A stretch of 64,000 nt of DNA from UKL13-3 sp943369665 (GTDB lineage: Bacteria > Bacteroidota > Bacteroidia > UKL13-3). The position numbers and the translations under genes are program-made. This document shows positions 17,743 to 25,693 of the stretch, one piece after another (the stretch's first letter is position 1; the number at the start of each line of letters is the position of its first letter). The DNA lies in assembly GCA_943369665.1 (NCBI GenBank), contig CALRNX020000011.1, forward strand, positions 1-64,000. The letters run 5' to 3'. The notes under the pieces are model-generated. The model searched no databases, had not been told where the DNA came from, and worked only from the letters and a program-made list of their open reading frames with translations.

Positions 17743-20358
17743 ATGAATAAAAAACTACACCTTAACTTAATTGTAAAAACCTTCTTTTTGCTCACATTAT
17801 TGAGCATTTCTTTTGTTTCTTTCACCAATAGTGGTGGGGCTCCAACGGGAAATACAAATGCTCCCGGGGATGGAAATTGTACCGGTTGTCATTCCGGGGC
17901 ATTGGTCACTTCGGGGACAAACTGGAATAATTTCACGATTTCGAGTAATGTTCCTGCTAATGGGTATACTCCGGGTGGTTTGTATACGATCACCATTACG
18001 CATACCATGACGGGAATTAACAAGTGGGGCTTTCAGGCTTTGGTTTTAAACTCAAGTAATGCCCAGGCAGGATCTGTAAGTGCCGGAGTTGGTAACCAAA
18101 CGTTTACGGCAGGTACTAAAACGTATGTAACTCACACATCATCAGGAAATACCGGTTCTGGAACCAAAACGTGGAGCTTTTCATGGGTTGCTCCTAATCC
18201 GGGGATGGGTACGGTTACCATTTATGCTACCGTAAATGCTGCTGATGGTTCGGGAGGAACTTCCGGAGATCAGATCTTTGCCAAATCATTAAGTGTGATC
18301 GAACTGACCAATTTACCAACTGCTGAGATCATTGGTTTACCCGTAAGTGGAAATGTATGTTTGGGTGATACGTTGTTTTTAACGGGAGATGGAATCAACT
18401 CGCCTACCGGATTTGCATGGACATTTACTGGTTTACCCGCCTCAAGCATCCAAAGTCCGGCTATAAAATTTACAAGTGCAGGCACCAAGACCATTACGCT
18501 TACAACCACCAATGCTTTTGGGTCTTCTACCACAACTACTAAGACGATAAATGTTATCAATAAACCAACAGCTTCACTTGTGCCTTCAGGTTCAACACTC
18601 AATAAATGCGGATCAGATAGTGTAACCATTAGTACCAATGTAAGCCCTGTTTTTACATTTTTGTGGAGCCCGGGTAATCAAAACACTCCATCCATCAGGG
18701 TAGCCGATACCGGAAGTTATTTTGTGAAAGTTACCAATCCCACCACGGGATGTTTTACCATTACACCGTCCATTCGTGTTGTTGGCTTACCCAAACCGGT
18801 ACCTGTTTTCGCTGTTTCGGCTGATACAATCTGTTCGAAAGACAGTTTACTATTATCATCGTCAACTCCATTTAACAGTTATCGCTTTTTTGATCAAAAT
18901 ACACTGTTGCAATCGGGTAGTGGCTTTACATACAAAAATGTATTTACACCAGGCACCAAACATTTGGGATTGGTTGTTACCGGGGCGAATACTTGTGTAA
19001 GTGATACGATACGCAAAACAGTTTTTGTAGCCTCACCTGCACCTGCTCCAACCTTATCTTGCGGAGCAAAAACAACTTCTTCAGTTGAGTTTACGTGGCT
19101 TCCGGTTGCAGGTGCAATTGGTTATGAGGTAAGTATTGATACTGGCAAAACCTGGATCACACCAAGTGCCAGCCTCAGTCATACGGTTACCGGATTGCAA
19201 CCCAATACAAATGTGCAACTGAAAGTACGTGCCATTGATAATACGGTTTGTTCAAGCGGAGCCATCGGTACGTTGGTTTGTACCAATGGTGCTTGTAATG
19301 CAATCAGCTATACCTTAGATCCAAATTTGAAAACGTGTTTGGAATCGGCTACCGATTCAAATATAGTTACGGTACAAGTACAGGTTAATCCTTCAGGATC
19401 ATCCGTTTATTATGCAAGTTTCAATAATGGACATTATACCAGTCAAATGATTTATGATGCAAAAGTTGGTTTAGGAAATAATGCATTACCGATAAAAATT
19501 CTTGATTCAATGAATATTGGTTGCCCTCGTGTTGATACGGTAATCCATTTAATAGGTCTGTTGCCGATAACCCAAGTGCCAGTGATGGGGGTTCAAGGCG
19601 GTTTATGCTCAAGTGATTCAGCTGTTCACACGTTTACCGTTGGCAATGCAAATAGTGGCGCTGATTATTTTAACTTGTTCCGAAATTCAGATTCGCTCCC
19701 GTTTGCGAAAATAGATGCAACATCAAACAACACTGTTGCCGTTTCGTTGTTAAAACTTGTTTCTCCGGTATCCACCGGGGATGTATTATATGCTCAAGCG
19801 GTTGATTCAACAACAGGATGCAGCATTGTTTCACAGCCTTATATGGCAACAATTCACACATCACCTATACCTGGCTTTACTGCAAATATTAACTCCTTAA
19901 CAGTAACATTTACAGATACTACTGCAAAAACAAGTAAGCGCGATTGGTTGTTTTTTGGTGAGATACCTGATGTGATGAATGGAGCCCCAAGCATTGTTAA
20001 AACATTTACCGCTGCCGGAAACAAATCCATTAAATTAATGATGACCGACAGCAATGGCTGCTCAGAACAAGTTACTAAACAGATAACCTTGTTTAATACG
20101 GGTATAATGGAAGTTGCAACAACAACTAACGTATTGGCGGTTTACCCGAATCCGGTAAAAGATAAATTCTCCTGTGAGTTGGATAACGATGAAGATGCAA
20201 CGCTTTGGGTATACGATGTGACCGGTAAAGTGGTTTTACAAAATAATATACATCAATTAGCGGTGACTATTGATGTGAGTACGCTTGAAGAAGGATTGTA
20301 CGTAATGTATATCATTCAAGCATCTAAAAGATACTCTGCTAAATTTATGAAAGAGTAA
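17743..20358 (+). CDS. Large T9SS cargo protein: choice-of-anchor V domain with CxxCH, Ig/PKD and FN3 domains
   Basis: This is an 871 aa secreted protein. After a signal peptide (about 1-30) comes a domain with CTGCH at residues 46-50, then KWGFQALVL and WVAPNPGMGTVTIYATVNAADGSG, the pattern of the reeler-like choice-of-anchor V domain (to about 185). PKD/Ig-like repeats follow, then a fibronectin type III-like part around 435-505 (VEFTWLPVAGAIGYEVSIDTGKTW) and further Ig-like repeats. A type A T9SS sorting domain (about 795-871, VYPNPVKDKF...) ends KFMKE. CTGCH has the spacing of a c-type heme site, but a single one. Function is unknown; it is likely a surface or matrix protein. Confidence 0.85.
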   Translation: MNKKLHLNLIVKTFFLLTLLSISFVSFTNSGGAPTGNTNAPGDGNCTGCHSGALVTSGTNWNNFTISSNVPANGYTPGGLYTITITHTMTGINKWGFQALVLNSSNAQAGSVSAGVGNQTFTAGTKTYVTHTSSGNTGSGTKTWSFSWVAPNPGMGTVTIYATVNAADGSGGTSGDQIFAKSLSVIELTNLPTAEIIGLPVSGNVCLGDTLFLTGDGINSPTGFAWTFTGLPASSIQSPAIKFTSAGTKTITLTTTNAFGSSTTTTKTINVINKPTASLVPSGSTLNKCGSDSVTISTNVSPVFTFLWSPGNQNTPSIRVADTGSYFVKVTNPTTGCFTITPSIRVVGLPKPVPVFAVSADTICSKDSLLLSSSTPFNSYRFFDQNTLLQSGSGFTYKNVFTPGTKHLGLVVTGANTCVSDTIRKTVFVASPAPAPTLSCGAKTTSSVEFTWLPVAGAIGYEVSIDTGKTWITPSASLSHTVTGLQPNTNVQLKVRAIDNTVCSSGAIGTLVCTNGACNAISYTLDPNLKTCLESATDSNIVTVQVQVNPSGSSVYYASFNNGHYTSQMIYDAKVGLGNNALPIKILDSMNIGCPRVDTVIHLIGLLPITQVPVMGVQGGLCSSDSAVHTFTVGNANSGADYFNLFRNSDSLPFAKIDATSNNTVAVSLLKLVSPVSTGDVLYAQAVDSTTGCSIVSQPYMATIHTSPIPGFTANINSLTVTFTDTTAKTSKRDWLFFGEIPDVMNGAPSIVKTFTAAGNKSIKLMMTDSNGCSEQVTKQITLFNTGIMEVATTTNVLAVYPNPVKDKFSCELDNDEDATLWVYDVTGKVVLQNNIHQLAVTIDVSTLEEGLYVMYIIQASKRYSAKFMKE

Positions 20359-20377
20359 CAATTCAAACACCAAAAGG

Positions 20378-20408
20378 AAAAAGGGCTTCATTTGAAGCTC
20401 TTTTTTTT
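20378..20408. terminator. Bidirectional terminator between converging genes
   Basis: A nine-base stem (20381-20389 with 20394-20402, one G-U pair) has an ATTT loop. Eight T follow on the + strand (20401-20408) and five on the - strand (20378-20382). It serves the 871 aa cargo gene and the CDGSH gene, whose stop codon overlaps the T run. Confidence 0.8.
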
Positions 20409-20838
20409 ATCCTTCAAAGCCAACTTTGCGATGGGTTCCGTCACAATATGGCTTATTACCGGATTGACCACAACGACAAAATGCCGTTACGTTATTTTTC
20501 TTCACCTGGTTTCCGGCAGAATCTTTTACAGTAACATTTCCATATACAAGTAGCGGTCCGTTTTGGCTAACCTCTACAATTGTTTCGGATGCAACACTCA
20601 TATCTGTTGTATCCATTTCGGAATTCAATACATAGCTCAGTGCTCCGCTCGGGCATTTTTTAACTTGCTCAATAATGTTTTGGGTAGGCGCACCTTCCGG
20701 TTTGATCCAGGGTCTTTCCGTGGGATTAAAAACAGAATTGAGACCTTTCCAACACAATGTAGAGTGGATGCATTGTGCACTCTTCCAAATAACGGTTACT
20801 TCTCCATTGCTGTATTTTTTAGTTACATCTTTTGTCAT
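20407..20838 (-). CDS. Iron-sulfur protein: YjdI-type mono-cluster domain plus CDGSH domain
   Basis: This small 143 aa cytoplasmic protein has two metal-binding parts. The N-terminal half resembles the divergent 4Fe-4S mono-cluster domain of YjdI, with Cys23, His25, Cys29 and Cys62 (QCIHSTLCWKG...KKCPSGAL). The C-terminal half has a complete CDGSH signature, CRCGQSGNKPYCDGTH, with ligands Cys121, Cys123, Cys132 and His136; it should hold a redox-active 2Fe-2S cluster. It is the last gene of the nitroreductase-pirin-OsmC unit, 27 bases after the OsmC gene, so a role in redox or electrophile stress is likely but inferred. Confidence 0.88.
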   Translation of the reverse strand: MTKDVTKKYSNGEVTVIWKSAQCIHSTLCWKGLNSVFNPTERPWIKPEGAPTQNIIEQVKKCPSGALSYVLNSEMDTTDMSVASETIVEVSQNGPLLVYGNVTVKDSAGNQVKKNNVTAFCRCGQSGNKPYCDGTHRKVGFEG

Positions 20839-20865
20839 ATTGCTAAAAGGGATTTAAAATTTAGG

Positions 20866-21249
20866 TTACACCAAAATAGTATTTATCTCAATAGGATGTG
20901 TTAATGTTTGTTGAACAGGGCATGCTTTGGCAATACTTATCATCCTGCTGCGTTGGGTTTCATCAAGGTTTCCGTTGAGGCGGATCGATTTGTTAAAAAG
21001 GGTTTTGTTTTCCTGTTTGACCATCTCCACTGTTACAACGATTTCCGCAACCTGCCATTGTTTTCGATCAGCATACATTCTCAAGGTAATGGCAGTGCAA
21101 CTTGCCAAACTCATCATCAGCAATTCTCCCGGATTAGGGCCTAAATCTGCTCCACTATGTTCCGCATTCTCATCTGCAATTACGTTGTGTCGCGAATTGC
21201 TTAAAACGGTTTCATACCGATTGGTTCCAATGGTTGCTGTTACGTGCAT
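20866..21249 (-). CDS. OsmC family protein
   Basis: This is a 127 aa OsmC/Ohr-fold protein. The ATG at 21249 (MHVTATIGTNRYETVL) is chosen because it starts at the first OsmC strand and lies 2 bases after the pirin stop; a longer frame to 21333 would run into the pirin coding region. Family blocks are GPNPGELLMMSLASCTAITLRMYA, with the peroxidatic-type Cys, and SIAKACPVQQTL, with the second Cys. These proteins reduce organic hydroperoxides or carry a structurally related unknown activity. The GPNP-ASC layout fits the general OsmC/YhfA group more than Ohr. It is tightly coupled to the genes on both sides. Confidence 0.88.
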   Translation of the reverse strand: MHVTATIGTNRYETVLSNSRHNVIADENAEHSGADLGPNPGELLMMSLASCTAITLRMYADRKQWQVAEIVVTVEMVKQENKTLFNKSIRLNGNLDETQRSRMISIAKACPVQQTLTHPIEINTILV

Positions 21250-21251
21250 GT

Positions 21252-22136
21252 TTACCCGATCTGCATTGGAACATCCATCAACAATATTTCGCATTCCGAG
21301 TCGGCATGAATCGATAATTCGTTTACATCCCATATACCCAAACCATCTCTTTTGTTTAATGCCTGACCATTGATGGTAACATTCCCTTCAATAATAAAAG
21401 CATATACGCCATTCCCTTTTTGATGAATGGTGTATTTGGTTTTATGGTTCGGTGTAAATTTCCCCATTGTAAACCAAGCATCCTGGTGAACGTAGATTCC
21501 TCCATACTTTTTAGGATCAGGAGAAACCACGCATTGCCATTTGTTAATACGGTGTTTTGGTTCAAACGATTGCTGGTGGTATTTAGGCACAATATTCGAC
21601 TCTTTGGGGAACATCCAAATTTGCAATGTTCTTGCTTCGATGTCTTTATTCGGATTAAATTCCGAATGCAGGATACCTGTTCCGGCACTCATGTGCTGCA
21701 GGTCGTATTGTTTAATAATACTACCATTACCCATACTGTCTTTATGCTCGAGCGCACCATGAAGCGGAATGGTAACTATTTCCATATTATCATGGGGGTG
21801 GGTTGAAAATCCCCTTCCTGCTGCAATAATATCATCATTGAGTACCCGCAATACACCAAAGTTCATTCTTTCGGGATTGTAATAATTAGCAAAGCTGAAA
21901 GAGTGTTTGGCTTGTAACCAACCCCAATCGGCACTTCCACGTGTATCTGCTTTATGCAAAACCATGTTTCCCGAAATTTTTGAATCGGGCTGAGGCATAT
22001 GGTTAAAGCCAACATTATTCAATAATGGCAAAAGCTCATCATTGGCATTGGTCATAATTGTTTCTGCTGCTGCCCCTTTGATGGCCATTCCGGCCGTAGC
22101 CAATATTCCTGCTTTCAAAAAATCCTTACGTTTCAT
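21252..22136 (-). CDS. Pirin family protein with N-terminal export signal
   Basis: This 294 aa bicupin has all four pirin metal ligands: HPHDNMEI (two His), then HSEFNP (His and Glu). Unlike the other pirin in this window it carries about 55 extra N-terminal residues beginning MKRKDFLKAGILATAGMAIKGAAA. This looks like a Tat-type signal with RK in place of RR, or at least a Sec signal, so export is predicted. Cytoplasmic pirins act as quercetinase-like dioxygenases or regulators; an exported one would see a different substrate. It lies 37 bases downstream of the nitroreductase gene and 2 bases upstream of the OsmC gene. Confidence 0.88.
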   Translation of the reverse strand: MKRKDFLKAGILATAGMAIKGAAAETIMTNANDELLPLLNNVGFNHMPQPDSKISGNMVLHKADTRGSADWGWLQAKHSFSFANYYNPERMNFGVLRVLNDDIIAAGRGFSTHPHDNMEIVTIPLHGALEHKDSMGNGSIIKQYDLQHMSAGTGILHSEFNPNKDIEARTLQIWMFPKESNIVPKYHQQSFEPKHRINKWQCVVSPDPKKYGGIYVHQDAWFTMGKFTPNHKTKYTIHQKGNGVYAFIIEGNVTINGQALNKRDGLGIWDVNELSIHADSECEILLMDVPMQIG

Positions 22137-22173
22137 ATTCTGTAATCCTTAATTGAAGAACCAATATCGGGTA

Positions 22174-22800
22174 TTAAAATGATTTATTCACCACAAAACC
22201 TGATTGAGGTAAGCGGTCAACTTTTTTGGTTTCCATTGTTTGTTGAAACTCATTGAGCATGCTTACATCTTTACCCGGATAACCTCCAGCGAAAATTGCA
22301 ACCGGTACCAATGTTTCTGGAATATTCAGAGAGTCGATTGCGTGTTGTTTGTTAAAACCACCCATTGGATGCAATTGTAGTCCCATTGATACAGCCTGTA
22401 AATTCATGTTCATGTTTGCAGCTCCCACGTCATGTATATGGTAAAAAATAGGTTTAGCCGTTTTCAGCGAATGTGTTCGGCTCAAACTCAGAATTAACAA
22501 TTGAGCTTGCGATGCCCATATTCTGTTCGGTTCATTCAGGGTGGCTAACAACGTATTCCACAAATCTGATTGTGATGGGGTAGCGTACAGGTAAACCCAA
22601 GGTTGGTCATTTGATGCGCTCCAGCTCCATCGTGCTGCCTCAAATAAAGAGTCGATTGTAGATTGTTCAACAGGAGTGGGAGCGAAGGCCCTGATACTTT
22701 TGCGTTGTTGAATAATATCCACAATGGGGTATTCAATCGTTGCGTTCGATGATGCCAGATCAGGAGCGATTGGAAATATTATTTGTGTTTGTGTACTCAT
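22174..22800 (-). CDS. Nitroreductase family flavoprotein
   Basis: This 208 aa FMN-dependent reductase has the family start IIQQRKSIRAFAPTPVEQSTIDSLFEAARWSWSASNDQPW, where the Arg-Lys-Ser-Ile-Arg segment binds the FMN phosphate. The later blocks VGAANMNMNLQAVSMGLQLHPMGGF and ETLVPVAIFAGGYPG form the dimer and flavin site. Such enzymes reduce nitro, quinone or enal compounds with NAD(P)H. The gene starts 14 bases after a hairpin terminator, so it probably has its own promoter or is fed by readthrough. It heads the unit nitroreductase-pirin-OsmC-CDGSH. Confidence 0.9.
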   Translation of the reverse strand: MSTQTQIIFPIAPDLASSNATIEYPIVDIIQQRKSIRAFAPTPVEQSTIDSLFEAARWSWSASNDQPWVYLYATPSQSDLWNTLLATLNEPNRIWASQAQLLILSLSRTHSLKTAKPIFYHIHDVGAANMNMNLQAVSMGLQLHPMGGFNKQHAIDSLNIPETLVPVAIFAGGYPGKDVSMLNEFQQTMETKKVDRLPQSGFVVNKSF

Positions 22801-22814
22801 TATGGTGTAAAGCT

Positions 22815-22842
22815 AAAAACGCTGTTCCGAAGAACAGCGTTT
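22815..22842 (-). terminator. Terminator hairpin with UUCG loop between YceI and nitroreductase genes
   Basis: A perfect 11-bp stem (22817-22827 with 22832-22842) reads on the minus strand with a TTCG tetraloop, which is very stable in RNA, and is followed by five T (22815-22819). It lies 10 bases past the YceI stop and splits the redox island in two. Confidence 0.85.
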
Positions 22843-22851
22843 GTTATATGA

Positions 22852-23394
22852 TTATGCTAGCTTGTGTAACTCAACGTTTATATGAAGTTTCACTTCATCA
22901 CTTACTACGGCTCCTCCTGCCTCGGTCATGGCACTCCATTTTAAGTCAAAATCTTTACGGTTTATTTTTCCATTAATCTCGAATCCTGCTTTGGTATTTC
23001 CCCAAGGATCTACAACTGTTCCTCCGTATTCTGCCGTTAATTCAATGCTTTTGGTCACATTGCGGATGGTGATATCACCTACAAGTTTGTAGTCTGTATC
23101 GTTTACTTTGGTAAAAGAAGTTGACGCAAACGTCAATTTTGGAAATGCTTCTGCATTAAAAAAATCATCCGATTTCAAATGCCCGTCACGATCTGCATTC
23201 CCTGTATTGATACTTGCAATATCAGCAGTGAAAGAAATGTTCGCACCCGAGAAATCATCATTTGCTGTTTCTACAACGCCATCAAATGTTTCGAACTTTC
23301 CTGTTACAGTTGTTACGACTAAGTGTCTTACTTTAAATGAAATTTCTGTGTGTGTTGGGTCTAAAACCCATTTTGTTGTTGCTTGAGTTGTCAT
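22852..23394 (-). CDS. YceI family protein
   Basis: This 180 aa lipocalin-like protein has the typical blocks WVLDPTHTEISFKVRHLVVTTVTGKF near the start, then GNADRDGHLKSDDFFNAEAFPKLTF, then LVGDITIRNVTKSIEL. YceI proteins bind polyprenoid-type lipids such as isoprenoid quinones. Many are periplasmic; this one has no signal peptide and starts MTTQATTKWVLD, so it should be cytoplasmic. It follows the first pirin gene at 57 bases and is closed by a terminator, so the two form one transcript driven by the operator-controlled promoter upstream of pirin. Confidence 0.92.
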   Translation of the reverse strand: MTTQATTKWVLDPTHTEISFKVRHLVVTTVTGKFETFDGVVETANDDFSGANISFTADIASINTGNADRDGHLKSDDFFNAEAFPKLTFASTSFTKVNDTDYKLVGDITIRNVTKSIELTAEYGGTVVDPWGNTKAGFEINGKINRKDFDLKWSAMTEAGGAVVSDEVKLHINVELHKLA

Positions 23395-23451
23395 GTGTTT
23401 GGTTAATTATGTTTGTGTTAAATTATATTAAGACTTTTTGCTGTCTGATTT

Positions 23452-24177
23452 TTAGTTAAGTTCAATCATTGGCAGATCCATCACCAGAATTCGTGCATTC
23501 GTATTTGCTTTGATATCAAACGAAGTGAAGTCTGTTATCCCAATTGCATCCCTACGTTTTAGTTTTTCACCGGCTACTTCCACATCTCCATCAATTATGA
23601 ATACATACGCTCCGTTTCCTTCTTTTTTTCCGGTATAGGTAATCGAATTGTTTTCATCCAGGTCAGCCAGGTTGAACCATGCTTGCTGGTGAATAAAAAT
23701 ACCTGTACCGCTTGTTTGTGTATCTGGTTTGATAACTTCCTGCCATTGATTTTTTCTTCCTTCCGGCAAGAAGGTTTGCTGGTCATAGCGAGGTGTTACA
23801 TTTGCCTTGTCCGGGAATACCCATATTTGAAACAGTTTTACCGCTTCTTCCTTGCTTGGATTCATTTCGGAGTGAAATACTCCTGTTCCCGCACTCATTA
23901 CCTGCACATCATTGGGTTTCATAATACTGCCGTTGCCCATACTATCTTTATGCTCCAATGCTCCTTCCTGCACAAGGGTTATGATCTCCATATTATCATG
24001 CGGGTGTTTGCCAAATCCCATTCCTTTTGCCACTTCGTCATCGTTTAAAACACGCAATGCCCCGAAATGAATTTTGGTAGGGTCGTACCAGCTTGCGAAA
24101 CTGAATGAATGTTTTGCATTTAACCAACCATGGTTGGCGTGGCCTCTGTTTTCGGCTCTATGAATGATTGTTTTCAT
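23452..24177 (-). CDS. Pirin family protein, cytoplasmic type
   Basis: This 241 aa bicupin carries the pirin metal ligands: HPHDNMEI (two His) and HSEMNP (His, Glu). It begins directly with the cupin (MKTIIHRAENRGHANHGWLNAKHSFSFA), with no signal peptide. Its closest relative in the window is the exported pirin at 21252-22136; the blocks NAKHSFSFA, ALEHKDSMGNGSI and SAGTG are shared. Bacterial pirins of this group are iron enzymes with quercetin dioxygenase activity or redox-sensing regulators. The gene lies 92 bases downstream of a MarR-type gene and has a strong promoter with an overlapping palindrome. Confidence 0.93.
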   Translation of the reverse strand: MKTIIHRAENRGHANHGWLNAKHSFSFASWYDPTKIHFGALRVLNDDEVAKGMGFGKHPHDNMEIITLVQEGALEHKDSMGNGSIMKPNDVQVMSAGTGVFHSEMNPSKEEAVKLFQIWVFPDKANVTPRYDQQTFLPEGRKNQWQEVIKPDTQTSGTGIFIHQQAWFNLADLDENNSITYTGKKEGNGAYVFIIDGDVEVAGEKLKRRDAIGITDFTSFDIKANTNARILVMDLPMIELN

Positions 24178-24221
24178 AATCTATCTGTTTCGAATAATTG
24201 TTTTTGTTTCGAAATCGCATA

Positions 24222-24251
24222 CAAATGTACAAACATTAATTGTATATACAA
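24222..24251 (-). promoter_or_regulatory. Promoter with operator palindrome upstream of the pirin-YceI unit
   Basis: Read on the minus strand, TTG (complement of 24249-24251), 19 bases, then TACATTTG (24222-24229) matches the Bacteroidota -33/-7 consensus TTG-N19-TAnnTTTG exactly. The -33 box lies inside a perfect 12-bp palindrome, TTGTATATACAA (24240-24251), the size and style of a MarR dimer site. A repressor bound there would block the promoter. The MarR-type gene ends 18 bases upstream, making it the obvious candidate regulator. Confidence 0.75.
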
Positions 24252-24269
24252 CTATTTTATTAAATTTTT

Positions 24270-24722
24270 TTAATCCCTTAGTTTATCAAGGGCTTCATTA
24301 ACGGCTTGCGCCTCAGCAATGGTAAGGGTTTTCATGCTTTGGTTCCATGCTTCATTTTCCTGATCAATAAGCGTTAAAAGTTCTAATCCTTTTTTTGTGA
24401 TCATAATATCTACCTGTCTGCGGTTGCTTTCGCAGATATCACGTTTCACATATCCCTTCAGGCGTAGTTTTTCAACCAAGCGGGTTGCATTTGAATTTTT
24501 GTCGATCATGCGGCTGGCAATATCTCCAAGGGTAGTTGGTTTGGGAGCAGCACCACGTAAAATACGAAGCACATTATATTGCTGAGGTGAAATTCCATGT
24601 GGTTTGAAGCGCTGGATATTGTTCGCCTCCAACCAGCTTGCTGTATACAAAATATTCACAGTGAGTTTCTCATACTCGCTGCTAAACTTTTTGTTTTGTT
24701 TGATTTCATCCTCTAGGCGCAT
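24270..24722 (-). CDS. MarR family transcriptional regulator
   Basis: This 150 aa winged-helix protein has helices for dimerisation at both ends. The DNA-binding core is QQYNVLRILRG...TLGDIASRMIDKNSNATRLVEKLRLKGYVKRDICESNRRQVDIMITKKGLELL, with the typical wing Asn-Arg-Arg-Gln-Val-Asp. There is no cysteine in the N-terminal helix of the kind used by OhrR, so the inducer is more likely a small phenolic or quinone-like ligand than a peroxide; that is inference. It lies immediately upstream of the pirin promoter with a palindromic site and probably represses the redox genes and perhaps itself. Confidence 0.93.
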   Translation of the reverse strand: MRLEDEIKQNKKFSSEYEKLTVNILYTASWLEANNIQRFKPHGISPQQYNVLRILRGAAPKPTTLGDIASRMIDKNSNATRLVEKLRLKGYVKRDICESNRRQVDIMITKKGLELLTLIDQENEAWNQSMKTLTIAEAQAVNEALDKLRD

Positions 24723-24746
24723 TCCTGCAATATGCTATAATATTCC

Positions 24747-25517
24747 TTATTTACAAAATGATAGTACGGCTTCTGAAAATTCCATGGGTTTATCAGCATG
24801 CAACCAATGTCCGGCATTTTCAATGGTTTGAATGGAAGATCCGGGAAACAGGGATTTTATTTCGGGTTCATCAGCATCTTTAATGTACAGGGATAAGCCG
24901 CCTTTTAAGAATAGAGTAGGTTTGTCGAATGTAAACTTAGAAGTAATGGCTTTGGTGATTTCTGAGTAATCCTGGAACAAAGTGCGGAGGTTAAATTTCC
25001 ATTCGTATTTTCCTTCTTCCGTGCGTTCCAGGTTTTTTAAAATAAACTGCCGTGTACCATTATCGCCCAGGTATTTTTTCATGGCTTCTTCTGCCTCTTT
25101 ACGTGATGCTATTTTATTCAGATCAACCTGGAAAATGGCATCAAATACATCGTCATGTCCAGGCTTATATGCCCGTGGAGCCATATCGGCTACAATCAAT
25201 TTGGTGCACAACATGGGGTATTGCAACGCAAATAACATAGCAACTTTGCCACCCATTGAATGACCCAAAACAATAGCTTCGCTAATATTATGCTGAAACA
25301 TAAAATCATTGATATCATCCACCATCAGTTGAATGCTGTGCTCAGAAGCATGAGGCGATCTTCCATGGTTGCGTTGGTCCAAAGTATACACATGCAAACC
25401 TGCTTTGCCCCATTCGGTGGCAAGCGTATGCCAATTGTCTAACGAACCTAAAAAACCATGCAGGACAATAAGATTGTTAGCTCCTTCTCCGTATTCTTTA
25501 TAATTTAACTCCAGCAT
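24747..25517 (-). CDS. Alpha/beta hydrolase (YbfF-like esterase)
   Basis: This 256 aa cytoplasmic hydrolase has the oxyanion segment LHGFLGSLDNWHTL, the nucleophile elbow GHSMGG (Ser87) and the catalytic His near residue 238 in ENAGHWLHADKP. The DQRNHGRSPHA segment after strand 4 is typical of the YbfF/proline-iminopeptidase-like esterase group. The natural substrate is unknown. The gene ends 24 bases upstream of the MarR gene on the same strand and could be part of the same transcript. Confidence 0.9.
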   Translation of the reverse strand: MLELNYKEYGEGANNLIVLHGFLGSLDNWHTLATEWGKAGLHVYTLDQRNHGRSPHASEHSIQLMVDDINDFMFQHNISEAIVLGHSMGGKVAMLFALQYPMLCTKLIVADMAPRAYKPGHDDVFDAIFQVDLNKIASRKEAEEAMKKYLGDNGTRQFILKNLERTEEGKYEWKFNLRTLFQDYSEITKAITSKFTFDKPTLFLKGGLSLYIKDADEPEIKSLFPGSSIQTIENAGHWLHADKPMEFSEAVLSFCK

Positions 25518-25693
25518 AAATGGATCTTAATGAAATTTACCTTAACTGTTGTTTCTTTTTTAACATTGTTATGAACGTATAATGCCCATACCAGTAATCA
25601 TGGGATGGCTTCTTCATCTTCAAAAGGTTAATGGTGGTTGATGAACCGTATATGTCAATGGGCATTTTCACTGGGTGCAAGTATACAGATTTA

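Noticed and set aside
21250..21333. Longer version of the OsmC protein starting at 21333
   Set aside because: The added 28 residues would overlap the pirin coding region and do not look like the OsmC fold; the ATG at 21249 fits the 2-base gap to the pirin stop.
25518..25693. Gap between rarA and the hydrolase gene
   Set aside because: No small gene, hairpin with T run or promoter could be supported in these 176 bases.
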